DNA of 21,462 nucleotides from Hypsibius dujardini (GCA_001579985.1 LRSR01001278.1:1-21462), one strand, 5' to 3'. Counted from the stretch's first letter, positions 13,422-19,269 are shown. The notes: generated from the sequence alone by a model not told the origin. Numbers and translations: made by a program.

Positions 13422-14426
13422 ACAGACAGGCAGACAGGCAGCAGATACGAAAACGACTTTTTAATTTTTAAATATTTGTTTAGCCCACATGAATCCATCA
13501 ACAATGTATAAAAGCCTGTCGCATCCGCTGCATCCGACGGATTTCCCTCTGAAATTACCTTGAGCCAGGAAGCGACCGGCACCGCCAATTGTCGCGGCGA
13601 TAGTGGCTTTATTCACACCCGTAATTGTCCTTTTCATTTGTCGCTCAACAGCAGCATTCTCACAATAATAATCAACAATGCGGGAGGGCATATGCCGATT
13701 CAATCGAGCTGCTTTATTGCAGGGCCGATAATCAGACTGCAGCTGCCATCTTCTCCCGTCGTCTGAATAATTTCTCCTCTGTCCAGGCATCGCCGCCGGA
13801 GCATCGAAATCGGAATCACGAATATCCGAGTAGACAACCACGACGTCGTCCAAGGCAGCAGAAGAGGAAGAAGTTATCTCAACAACTTCACCATGCAAAT
13901 AAATTCGCCCGTCTGCTCCTTGACAATTCCACCCACTCTGATTGATATAATAATAATATGGGCCATCAGCCGTGGTAGTGGCGGTGGCAGGGGTGGCTCC
14001 ATATTTCCACCTCCTCCAGACATCTTCAGATAACAGTCCTGCAGTCTGTCTGGAACAATTTCTCCCCGAATCCGCGACGGCGCCGGAAGAGTTGGCGTGC
14101 ATAAAAATGCTCGCAGTCCCAAGAAAGGGCGGTCTTTGTTCCTGCGGTGGAGGTATCCGGTGGGGATGGTGGTGGACTGCTGAGAAAGCAAACCATAGCC
14201 CGTCTGGAGGCCGCAGGCAAAGACCGATTCCGGCCAACAACAGCAGGACCGTCGCGGAAAGGATACAGGCAAGGGTCCGCCTCCACCACCGGAAATTGTC
14301 AGACACTGAGGGACCGGACACTGAGAGACCGGACACCGAGGGACCGGACACCGAGGGACCGAACACCGAGGGACCAGACACTGAGGGACCAGGGATGATG
14401 GAGGTTGTGGTATCATCATCCGCCAT
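1..14426 (-). CDS. ADAMTS9/20-like: ADAMTS9/20 (GON-1)-like secreted metalloprotease, 17 exons visible, 3' partial
   Basis: Proposed join, 5' to 3' on the minus strand: 14426-13559, 11634-11222, 6307-5978, 5926-5814, 5573-5280, 4988-4637, 4196-3886, 3637-3456, 3395-3259, 3164-3047, 2827-2732, 2546-2380, 2074-1954, 1615-1119, 1002-640, 369-199, 130-1. Every junction keeps the reading frame and gives at least 1554 codons. The domain order is that of ADAMTS: prodomain, reprolysin-type zinc protease ([12 protein letters not shown], Met-turn VMAP), disintegrin-like, TSP1, Cys-rich (CGVCGGDN), spacer, then six further TSP1 repeats. Conserved junction words such as VLTVGQL and DSEGPW, plus the many C-terminal TSP1 repeats, point to the ADAMTS9/20/GON-1 branch. 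Known members of that branch are secreted or cell-surface proteases that cleave proteoglycans during cell migration and matrix remodelling, and they end in a GON domain. That end lies outside this window. The exon 1 link and the exon 2/3 junction are the least certain parts. Confidence 0.93.
199..369 (-). CDS. ADAMTS9/20-like: Exon 16: TSP1-6 body and TSP1-7 start
   Basis: 57 codons, phase 0 at both ends. The acceptor is CGTCCCACAG/TGCT and the donor GGTCCG/GTAAGC. It reads [16 protein letters not shown] to CFTGEC, then WQFGEWGP. The exon splits each TSP1 repeat at the same place (GPW.P / CS..CG), as tandem TSP1 exons often do. Confidence 0.92.
640..1002 (-). CDS. ADAMTS9/20-like: Exon 15: TSP1-4 end, TSP1-5, proline-rich hinge, TSP1-6 start
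   Basis: The acceptor is CCTACGTGCAG/GTCC and the donor ACACCG/GTAAGG, phase 0 at both ends. It reads [16 protein letters not shown] and NPQPC, ending TSP1-4. TSP1-5 is [16 protein letters not shown] to CPIIPC. A hinge of about 28 residues follows, with PPPP, RPPP and KPP runs and then Ala-rich sequence. It ends [10 protein letters not shown], the start of TSP1-6. Confidence 0.92.
1003..1118 (-). other. Intron 14, probable GC-AG intron
   Basis: This 116-bp intron starts GCAAGA after CAG and ends with a TTTTATTTTATTCCATCCC tract and GTGCAG. GC donors usually need an otherwise strong consensus, and CAG/GCAAG provides it. The alternative GT donor six bases earlier in the transcript matches the consensus poorly. 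Confidence 0.55.
1119..1615 (-). CDS. ADAMTS9/20-like: Exon 14: TSP1-2 to TSP1-4
   Basis: The acceptor TTTTTGTAG/GGAT restores [15 protein letters not shown]. It ends TSP1-2 (RPCNDFC). TSP1-3 follows (LRWDVI, QCNAPC, RKVRC), carrying an unusual insertion (about LWFQDS to QEVDVE), then CTGSC. TSP1-4 starts [16 protein letters not shown]. The best 3' end is a GC donor, TTCAG/GCAAGA, in phase 0. A weaker GT alternative (TGGC/GTTCAG, ending at 1125) would shorten the product by two residues. Confidence 0.9.
1616..1953 (-). repeat. (TGTC)n array filling intron 13
   Basis: An interrupted TGTC tetranucleotide array on the plus strand runs from about 1709 to 1890 inside this 338-bp intron. On the transcribed strand it reads GACA/CAGA and so contains many AG dinucleotides. 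The flanking splice sites remain intact. Confidence 0.9.
1954..2074 (-). CDS. ADAMTS9/20-like: Exon 13: spacer end and start of TSP1-2
   Basis: The acceptor is ATCTCTTGACAG/GTAC and the donor TGCAAAG/GTACAG, phase 1. It reads [18 protein letters not shown], then [18 protein letters not shown]. The VL.VG.L..PD..Y.f.i segment and the DS.GPW..CSK.C start of the second TSP1 repeat are strongly reminiscent of ADAMTS9/20/GON-1. Confidence 0.94.
2075..2379 (-). other. Intron 12, 305 bp, no internal feature
   Basis: This intron lies between the spacer exons. The frame of exon 12 happens to stay open through it. No repeat or RNA is seen. Confidence 0.8.
2380..2546 (-). CDS. ADAMTS9/20-like: Exon 12: spacer domain
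   Basis: The acceptor is TATTTTTCCAG/CGCT and the donor TTTAT/GTAAGT, phase 0. It reads [13 protein letters not shown], then [16 protein letters not shown] and GETLSLY, matching the spacer core (dG.yllNG, v..Y.Gs.t..Eri). The frame stays open past the donor for about 100 codons, but that continuation lacks family similarity and the real reading resumes in exon 13. Confidence 0.94.
2732..2827 (-). CDS. ADAMTS9/20-like: Exon 11: spacer domain
   Basis: The acceptor is TTGATTTAG/GCTA and the donor CTGG/GTAGGT, phase 1. It reads [19 protein letters not shown], then DDYNYL. This is the standard spacer opening (GYn.Vv.IP.GA.nI.i.q). Confidence 0.95.
2877..3034. repeat. (CAGA)n array in intron 10
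   Basis: An interrupted CAGA/AACA array with a dense core at about 2960-3033, ending 13 bp from the donor of exon 10. On the transcribed strand it reads TGTC/TCTG, a pyrimidine-rich tract close downstream of the 5' splice site. Confidence 0.9.
3047..3164 (-). CDS. ADAMTS9/20-like: Exon 10: Cys-rich domain end and spacer start
   Basis: The acceptor is GGGGTTTCAG/AAAG and the donor TTACG/GTTGGT, phase 1. It reads [11 protein letters not shown], then [19 protein letters not shown], the invariant ADAMTS motif marking the Cys-rich to spacer boundary. Confidence 0.95.
3259..3395 (-). CDS. ADAMTS9/20-like: Exon 9: Cys-rich domain, middle
   Basis: The acceptor is TTTTTCTTACAG/AAAC and the donor TGCAAG/GTGTGT, phase 0. 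It reads [15 protein letters not shown], then [11 protein letters not shown] and DICVNGVCK. These are the hallmark ADAMTS Cys-rich segments (CKL.C, DGT.C, iCv.G.C). Confidence 0.94.
3456..3637 (-). CDS. ADAMTS9/20-like: Exon 8: end of TSP1-1 and start of Cys-rich domain
   Basis: The acceptor ATATTTGATAG/ACCG joins exon 7 to restore [11 protein letters not shown]. It then reads [11 protein letters not shown], the TSP1 end, and [12 protein letters not shown] with [10 protein letters not shown], the Cys-rich start. The donor is GGCC/GTACGT, phase 1. Confidence 0.93.
3725..3806. repeat. Two short direct repeats in intron 7
   Basis: The stretch AAAAATAACAGAC occurs twice at a 17-bp spacing (3725-3755). 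A 20-bp unit starting TACTCGTATCGATTAT is repeated at 3771-3806. No coding signal; the remainder of this 248-bp intron is plain. Confidence 0.7.
3886..4196 (-). CDS. ADAMTS9/20-like: Exon 7: disintegrin-like region and first TSP1 repeat
   Basis: The acceptor is GGCCTTGCAG/GTGG and the donor CCCAA/GTGGGT, phase 2. It reads [35 protein letters not shown] and CKRGECV, the ADAMTS disintegrin-like module. Then [18 protein letters not shown] opens the central TSP1 repeat, with WxxW C-mannosylation sites and the CSxTCGG O-fucosylation motif. Confidence 0.95.
4197..4636 (-). other. Intron 6, 440 bp, nothing recognised
   Basis: AT-rich intronic sequence between the catalytic and disintegrin exons. 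No ORF with family similarity, repeat array or RNA gene is visible. Confidence 0.75.
4637..4988 (-). CDS. ADAMTS9/20-like: Exon 6: zinc site, Met-turn and linker to disintegrin domain
   Basis: The acceptor is CCAAATTTCAG/TTCG and the donor TTCGAG/GTGAGA, phase 0. [20 protein letters not shown] carries the full zinc motif: three His ligands and the catalytic Glu. It is followed by the Met-turn [13 protein letters not shown] and [12 protein letters not shown] region of about 25 residues rich in Thr, Asn and Arg ([19 protein letters not shown] onward) appears to be inserted before the conserved FLFPGEMFE. All catalytic residues are present, so the enzyme should be active. Confidence 0.97.
5280..5573 (-). 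CDS. ADAMTS9/20-like: Exon 5: metalloprotease domain, middle
   Basis: It enters in phase 2 at TTTGCAG/TATC and leaves at CTAAG/GTACAGT. The frame continues [17 protein letters not shown], then [38 protein letters not shown] and CAIVEDSGL. These correspond one for one with the conserved segments just before the zinc site of ADAMTS proteases. Raw translation beyond the donor ([10 protein letters not shown]...) is intronic. Confidence 0.95.
5599..5784. repeat. (CAGA)n array in intron 4
   Basis: An interrupted CAGA array with CAGG, CAAA and GAGA variants occupies most of the 240-bp intron and ends 30 bp from the exon 4 donor. The uninterrupted stretch is at about 5753-5784. On the transcribed strand it reads TCTG/TGTC. 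Confidence 0.92.
5814..5926 (-). CDS. ADAMTS9/20-like: Exon 4: start of metalloprotease domain
   Basis: The acceptor is TATGTTTGACAG/GTGG and the donor GCCAG/GTAACC, phase 2. It reads [11 protein letters not shown], then [23 protein letters not shown]. This is the canonical opening of the ADAMTS catalytic domain (VE.LVVAD..M..fHG..l..YiLTlm.iv..iy.d). Intron 3, upstream of it, is only 51 bp. Confidence 0.95.
5978..6307 (-). CDS. ADAMTS9/20-like: Exon 3: prodomain, second part, with basic cleavage sites
   Basis: 110 codons, phase 0 to phase 0. The acceptor is TTTTTATGGTTGCAG/ATG and the donor CGT/GTAAAC. It begins [14 protein letters not shown], matching the ADAMTS prodomain 'G.F....dYfieP' segment, and contains PHIVYR, equivalent to the family HVVYR motif. 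A Ser/Ala-rich stretch is followed by RTRRGKR, a furin-type site. The exon ends SGRRR immediately before the protease domain, a second dibasic candidate. There is no cysteine in this exon, so no cysteine switch is visible here. Confidence 0.88.
6655..6779. repeat. CACAGA / CA mixed microsatellite
   Basis: ACAGAC hexamers grade into a (CA)n core (about 6700-6740) and back to ACAGAC. It lies in intron 2. Confidence 0.9.
7796..7912. repeat. (GACACA)n hexanucleotide array
   Basis: GACACA repeats are near-perfect to about 7877, then degenerate (ATAGACACAG variants). It lies in intron 2. The same hexamer, on the other strand, forms the array at 16676-16748. Confidence 0.93.
8486..8513. repeat. (AG)14 dinucleotide repeat
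   Basis: A perfect AG run in intron 2. Confidence 0.95.
8935..9174. repeat. TGTC/TGTG array
   Basis: About 240 bp of mixed TCTG, TGTG, TTTG and later TCTC tetramers in intron 2. It is open in all plus frames, so it produces spurious Cys/Leu/Ser/Val ORFs. Confidence 0.93.
10489..10540. repeat. Short CACAGA array
   Basis: ACACAGACAG-type repeats of about 50 bp in intron 2. Confidence 0.85.
10851..11026. repeat. GTCACACA to (CAGA)n array
   Basis: It begins as GTCACACAAACAGACAGACA higher-order units of about 20-30 bp and becomes nearly pure CAGA/CAAA. It lies in intron 2, about 200 bp downstream of the exon 2 donor in transcript order. Confidence 0.9.
11222..11634 (-). CDS. ADAMTS9/20-like: Exon 2: ADAMTS prodomain, first part
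   Basis: The acceptor is strong (pyrimidine-rich TATCTTTTTAG/AA) and enters in phase 1. The frame reads [15 protein letters not shown], then [24 protein letters not shown] and [11 protein letters not shown]...AVMDLC. This is the usual ADAMTS prodomain order (YE.V.P, AFGK.FHL, APNF.V, C...G.VNGD..S.A...LC). No in-frame ATG precedes this block, so an upstream exon is required. The donor is uncertain. The AAT/GTCGAC site used here keeps phase 0 with exon 3 but is weak. An alternative T/GTTGGA site, ending at 11242, would leave phase 1 and need an unseen microexon. Confidence 0.85.
12622..12685. repeat. CAGACA/(CAGA)n array
   Basis: Mixed GACAGGCAGACACACAC passes into a pure CAGA stretch (about 12658-12685). 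It lies in intron 1. Confidence 0.9.
13335..13443. repeat. (CAGA)n/(CAGG)n array near exon 1 donor
   Basis: CAGA tetramers switch to a run of CAGG (about 13391-13420) and back. It starts about 115 bp into intron 1 on the transcribed strand. Confidence 0.9.
13559..14426 (-). CDS. ADAMTS9/20-like: Exon 1: N-terminal extension with signal anchor (start codon proposed)
   Basis: 289 codons from an ATG in strong context (ACAATGG), the first ATG in a frame open since an upstream TAA. Residues 1-50 are a Thr/Ser/Pro-rich tail with six 5-residue repeats (GPSVS type, 13-42), ending in basic RWWRR (46-50). Residues 51-70 form one hydrophobic segment ([20 protein letters not shown]). About 219 residues follow, with four Cys (124, 168, 236, 255) and four N-glycosylation sequons (112, 123, 162, 219). 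The exon ends at a strong donor (CTCAAG/GTAATT) in phase 1, which matches the phase-1 acceptor of exon 2. I do not recognise the 71-289 region. The topology suggests a signal anchor or a long-n-region signal peptide. It could instead be the first exon of a different gene; the phase match alone has a one-in-three chance of being accidental. Confidence 0.6.
14301..14390 (-). repeat. 15-bp coding tandem repeat, six copies
   Basis: Six 15-bp units encode [25 protein letters not shown] and GPSVS in the exon 1 frame. Because 15 is a multiple of three, all frames stay open through the repeat. Confidence 0.9.
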
Positions 14427-14757
14427 TGTTTTTGCGGGGATGATGGCGGCGGCGGCAGCACCACGACCGGAAGTAGCAGCAGTAACGGTACCGAAAGTAG
14501 CAGTAGTAACGGTACCGGAAGTAGTAGCGGCAGCAGCAGCGACGCAAGCGGCAGCAAAAAAAGCAGCAGTCTCGTGGTGCACTGCGACGTCGTCATGAAA
14601 CGGTCCGACGTGTCGGGAGGTAACAACTCCGACGTCCTCCTTCTTCCCCGGCAAACCGTGGTATTAATTCGCCAGTAAAATCCATGTTTTTATGTGTGTG
14701 AGCATTCAGGGCCACTTAAGTGAACCGAGGATCAACAACAACGACCGTCTCCTCATC
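14427..14757 (-). other. Putative 5' UTR of the ADAMTS-like gene, with possible intron acceptor at 14758
   Basis: Upstream of the proposed start, the transcribed strand has a tract TTTATTTTTATTTTG followed by GTGCAG/GATGAGG, which looks like a 3' splice site. If used, the first coding exon would begin at 14757 and carry about 330 nt of leader. The leader contains imperfect 24-bp GGTACCGTTACT repeats and upstream ATGs at 14685 and 14596. No TATA box or start site can be assigned with confidence. Confidence 0.3.
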
Positions 14758-17395
14758 CTGCACATTTCGTCCGAAACAAAATAAAAATAAAAATAAAGTA
14801 TGAAGTGGCTGAAAATATAAATCCAGGCAGATGTCTGTGCTACGAGCTCCACAGACACACACAGACAATTCACAGGCAAATCAGCAACGGACCCAACGGG
14901 GAAGGAGCGATAAATCCACGGTGTGTATCAAAAGAGATGACGGCGATAGATAATAATAAATACAACGTGATGTCTCCCAGTAATGGTCCGCCACGGAAAA
15001 TGAATCGCTTAATTTTTTTACGCAATACTTGGTCGGTCGGTCGGTCGGTTGGTGGAGTCCGTAGACAAAAACTGGAGCATTCACTGCCTGAAGCAGTCAG
15101 TCAGTCAGTCGACAGTCAGTGTTTGTCTATGTAGACATGTACACATACATGTGTGCATGTGTGCATGTGTGCATGTGTGCGCAAGCAAATCAATTCCCGA
15201 GACGAAGCATGCAGACGCCGCAAAAAAATAATAAAAATAATTCACAGGTGACTTGATTACCGGCAGCAGCAGCTAGCGCGGGGATCAGCCAGACTTCCGC
15301 ATAGTTAATTGTGCAGAGCAGGAGCGAGCGCGTCCGGTCGCGGCAGACAGGCAGGCCAGAAGCAGCAAGGGGATATCTACATCACACACGCACAAAACGG
15401 AACGCCGTTTCCCACGCACCCGGGTGTCTCCTATTTTTTTGCTAGCCACTACCACACCACACCGCGGACCATCACGAGAGCGTCTAAACTGCAGACATGA
15501 AGAGTAGACACGGAGACGGTCTATGGGCCGGATATTACGATCAAAGGAGAGATGAGACATTAAGGTGGTAGTGATGTCGAGATGGGTCGGCCCCCCTACG
15601 ATGATGATACTGTGATGTTAGCCTATAGACAACACACAGAACACAGAACACAGTGTTCATATTTTCGGCCGACCAACCAAAGCTCGACGGCCAACCCTCG
15701 CCGGCCAACCCTCGCCGGCCAAAAACTTTTTGACACGCTTAAATATTATATTCGGGTCTAGGCCATCCCTGCCTGTCTCGCTCTCGCTCTCGCTCACTCG
15801 CTCTCTCGCTTGTGAGAGACCACTACTGTCTCACTGTCTTATAGTTTTATGTTCCTCTAGTACGTATTTAAAGTTAAAAAGGCGTTTACTATCTATCGCG
15901 CAGCCGGGTCTGCGGTTCGTGTCTGTGTCTGTGTCTGTGTCTGCGTGCCTGCCAGGAACTTCTTCTTCACAGACACTGCGGTGAAATATTAAGACAGGCT
16001 TTTTACGTGATGAAAATGAACACGAGTAATAGTTAGTGTTGGTGTGTGGGAGTACCCGAGAAGAATACGAGCGAGGTCTACGCAAAGCAGGCACGCGCGC
16101 TCGTTGCACCCACATGGTGTGTGTCTGTGTGTGTGTGTGTGTGTGTGTGTTGCTGCCGCATCTCTTTTTCCAGATCGCCAGTCACAGCTACTGTTTTAGA
16201 GGGGTCTTTTGTTGTTGTCTGGGTCTCCCCTTCCAACGTGTTTTGTTGTGGAGAAGTTTTGCGGTTTGACCGGTACACACTGAGAGAGTTGGCACCTGAG
16301 AAAAAACTGGCTAAAATCGCGGAAACGCACTGTAATGTGTGTGTTAGTTAATCTAATACAAAACGTGCGCGATTATTGAATTGTATTTGTGAGCGTTTAC
16401 GTGTGCATGCTCATGTAATGTCCATCTCGACTGTCCACTTTGTCTTCTGCAACATCTTCATTTCCGCATGTTGCCTTTCAATCGGTTTTAATCAACGCAG
16501 TCGAGTCGTTCCAGTTTGCGGCAATTATTTTTGGTGCCAACATTTAGGCTTGCATAGTGCACACACGATCGAGTAAACTTAATTACCGTTCGTTTGTGAA
16601 GACTGTGAGTTGGATTACTAGTACCTGGAAAGACATTACAGCTTCATCACATTTCAGTTAGTCGACATAGTATAATGTCTGTGTCTGTGTCTGTGTCTGT
16701 GTCTGTGTCTGTGTCTGTGTCTGTGTCTGTGTCTGTGTCTGTGTCTGTGCAAGTGTGCATGTGTCTGTGTCTGCTCTCGTGCTTGTGCGGCTTCGGGCTA
16801 ATTTAGAGGGTGTACATGAGCTGTTTGGTTGTCTAAACACTGTTTCAGCAGGAAAACAATAGACGTTAAAAGTGTAATCTGCGTTACGTAATTTCCTGTG
16901 ATGTGTCGGCAAGGTCCTAAAGACACCGGAAACCTCCACCCAGTTTTTGCAGGAAACTGTGATGACTTTTGACAGTGAAACCCACCCATTTTTTACGCAA
17001 TTCTGACAGCTTTTCGTGTTTATGTTGCGCGCCTCATTGCCGTACGCACCGATGACAGACACCCCCTGAACTTGTTTTGGGCACTTAAAAAAAAAAGAAA
17101 TCGCGAAAAAAACTGAACGTGTTTGCCGTGATTAAATTTTGTCTTGACACTGTTTTTTTTTCATACACGCACAAACATACCACAGACGGACGTCTCAAGT
17201 TCTTCAAGCGTGTTGACAGACATTTCTTCCCTTCCAGCTCCGGTAGTAATGGGCACTTGTCGCTCAGCAGTGGTCCGCTTAAAACCCGCTATTTTTCACA
17301 CAATCTGTTTTTTTTTGTTACAGACAAGCTTCTAGACGAGTACTGCTTAACAGCTCTTGATCAGCTCCTTTTGTTAAACTACTGTAACTTGACTC
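14758..17395. other. Non-coding region upstream of the gene
   Basis: No protein-coding exon is recognised on either strand. The sequence holds short tandem repeats: CGGT (15030-15050), CAGT (15091-15110), TGTGTGCA (15150-15180), CCAACCCTCGCCGG (15690-15722), CTCTCG (15773-15809), TGTCTG (15918-15943), and GT (16118-16150). It may contain the gene's promoter, but nothing pins it down. Confidence 0.6.
16676..16748. repeat. (TGTCTG)12 hexanucleotide array
   Basis: Essentially perfect hexamer repeat, the reverse complement of the 7796-7877 array. Confidence 0.95.
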
Positions 17396-17399
17396 TCGC

Positions 17400-17506
17400 G
17401 ATCATTTGGTGCTGCGTTTTAGACGCACCCGTACATTATGACTGCACACACTGTGCTTCACTGCAGTCATAATATACGGTGGATCTAAAACGCGCCACCA
17501 AATGAC
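17400..17506. repeat. Palindromic foldback, about 46-bp arms
   Basis: The left arm (17400-17446, starting GATCATTTGGTG) and right arm (17462-17506, ending CACCAAATGACC) are imperfect reverse complements around a 15-base loop that itself can pair (CACA/TGTG). This would fold as a long hairpin, or represents a small non-autonomous transposon remnant. Confidence 0.85.
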
Positions 17507-17998
17507 CGAGACAGTACAGTACTGTAACTCAACTTTCGCAATTTTAGTTATTCAAATCAGCTTCGAGAATTAAATTTGAATTTAAATTACTTAATTTAAA
17601 TTATATTTAATTCACATTACCTGTTTTGGCTGTATTAATTCATTAACACATGCAACTTTAAAATTGGTGAAATCGAATCACTTTTCGAGTCTGAATTAAA
17701 ATTTAAAAATTTAAAAAAAAGTGGGTTTTTTAAAGTTTAAATCATCTTTTTAATTAATCAAAACAACTCCCGGTAGTTATATCTGTGATCTGGTCTCGTG
17801 TCTGTCTTTCGGCGTATGCCTATGTCTGAGTGTCCAGCTCCGTCCAGCCCCAAAAATATCAAGACCCTCGGTGATAGACACGCGAGAGTCTGAGTAAACC
17901 AATTATATTACTATTACCTGGTAAATAGGCCTAGGTTAAACCTTTGACATTCGCCGGCCAGGGTCATAGACAGACGCACCGCACACACAGACAGAGTA
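17507..17998. other. AT-rich non-coding stretch
   Basis: Contains an AATTTAAATT-rich segment (about 17560-17760) with short self-complementary words. No gene or array is seen. Confidence 0.6.
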
Positions 17999-18230
17999 TG
18001 AGGTGAAATCTCTATTTCGGCTCACCCTCCACTTTTTCGATAAATCGGCTCACTCACAGGTTTCTCTTTGAAGATAGGTGCTTGATTGTTTGATTTGTTG
18101 TACTATATCCTAGTAGACTATAGTACATTTGGAAATCAAGCAATCAAGCACCTGCCATCAAATAGAAACCCATGAGTGAGCCGATTTATCGACCAAGTGT
18201 AAGGTGAGCCGAAATAGAGACTTCTCCTCA
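17999..18230. mobile_element. MITE-like foldback element, copy 1 (complete)
   Basis: A 232-bp element. The left arm starts TGAGGTGAAATCTC and continues TATTTCGGCTCACC, ATAAATCGGCTCACTCA and AGGTGCTTGATTG. The right arm is its reverse complement, ending GAGACTTCTCCTCA, with about 98 bp of arm each side. The centre is a second small palindrome (TGTACTATA...TATAGTACA). TA precedes the left end and CA follows the right, so a TA target duplication is possible but degraded. There is no coding capacity. Confidence 0.85.
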
Positions 18231-18550
18231 CATGATTTTTAAAGCAGCAATCTGTCATGTTGTGCTGTCTGTGACAAGTCAAACATTGCAGCGCGAGCAA
18301 ACAGGCCACCTTTGTTTGTGTGTTTTAGTGACATTCTCTAAATTTACAGACCGACACTGTTGTCAATGTAACGCAGATGTGTATTTTAGTAAACAATATA
18401 TCGCGAGCGCGTCCCACACCGGTGCTTCTTTGTGAAATGTAGGTTTCCGGCCGCATGTCGCGGCCCGAGTTTCAGTTACCGGGTTCGGGAATGCTTTTGA
18501 GGCAAATTTCGCCACGCCCATGCGCACAGTGTGTGCACATAATGGTAATG

Positions 18551-18733
18551 TGGTCCATAAATCGGCTCACTCATGGGTTTCTCTTCGATGGCAGGTGCTT
18601 GATTGTTTGATTTGCTGTGCTATATCCTAGTATACTATAACACTTCTGAAAATCAAACAATCAAAGAGAAATCCATGAGTAAACCGATTTATAGACCAAG
18701 TGGAGGGTGAGCCGAAATACATACTTTGCCTCA
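18551..18733. mobile_element. MITE-like foldback element, copy 2 (left end missing)
   Basis: Same family and same orientation as the copy at 17999-18230. It shares ATAAATCGGCTCACTCATGG, GCAGGTGCTTGATTGTTTG, the TATATCCTAGTA centre and the right end GGTGAGCCGAAATA...CCTCA followed by TA. The outer 35-40 bp of the left arm (TGAGG... to CCACT) are absent, and the right arm lacks the inner AGCACCTGCCAT part. Confidence 0.83.
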
Positions 18734-19139
18734 TACAGAATATTGCTATTTATTCGCGTGCAACTCCAACAAACAGCTCTTGCGCTCCATGCTTCCTCTT
18801 ATAATAAAATGCGAAACAGCTACTATTAAGGCCTGATATTAGGCTATCTTGAGCCACAAATTCAACTCGATCACATGTTTGGTTTTTTATGAAGGCTCCA
18901 ATCTTGATCACTTCTCAAATTTGCATAAAATTGTGATATTTCGATTCCCATCCTTTCCGATTCAGTTTGTCTTTTCTTACAATTTTTTTAGCCTAATTTA
19001 ATTTGCGTGACAGCCCAACACCTTAGGAGCAGACTGATACCAAACTGGTCGCGAGCATGCAGCACACGGAGAAGCAATGCACCGCCATTGGTTTTTGTCT
19101 GACATTGTTTAGGGTGTAGATTAAACTTCATTTTTTGGC

Positions 19140-19269
19140 CTGTAGTGGATGCTCACATGGACAGCTTGTAGTGGATGCTCACATAGACAGCCTGTAGTGG
19201 ATGCTCACATAGACAGCCTGTAGTGGATGCTCACATGGACAGCCTGTAGTGGATGCTCACATGGACAGG
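19140..19269. repeat. 26-bp minisatellite, five copies
   Basis: Unit CTGTAGTGGATGCTCACATR followed by GACAGC, five tandem copies differing at two or three positions. Confidence 0.95.

Larger units (their letters stand above)
11635..13558 (-). other. Intron 1, 1.9 kb
   Basis: Separates the anchor exon from the prodomain exon. It contains an A/T-rich patch (11685-11760), scattered CAGACA words (about 11873-11925) and two CAGA arrays. No further exon is recognised. A 97-codon open frame at 12202-12495 has no family match. Confidence 0.6.

Noticed and set aside
13874-14596. 240-codon leucine-rich frame as the true N-terminus with a signal peptide
   Set aside because: Weak start context, no phase-1 donor that would join exon 2, and it stops before the strong donor at 13559. 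Kept only as an overlapping-ORF observation.
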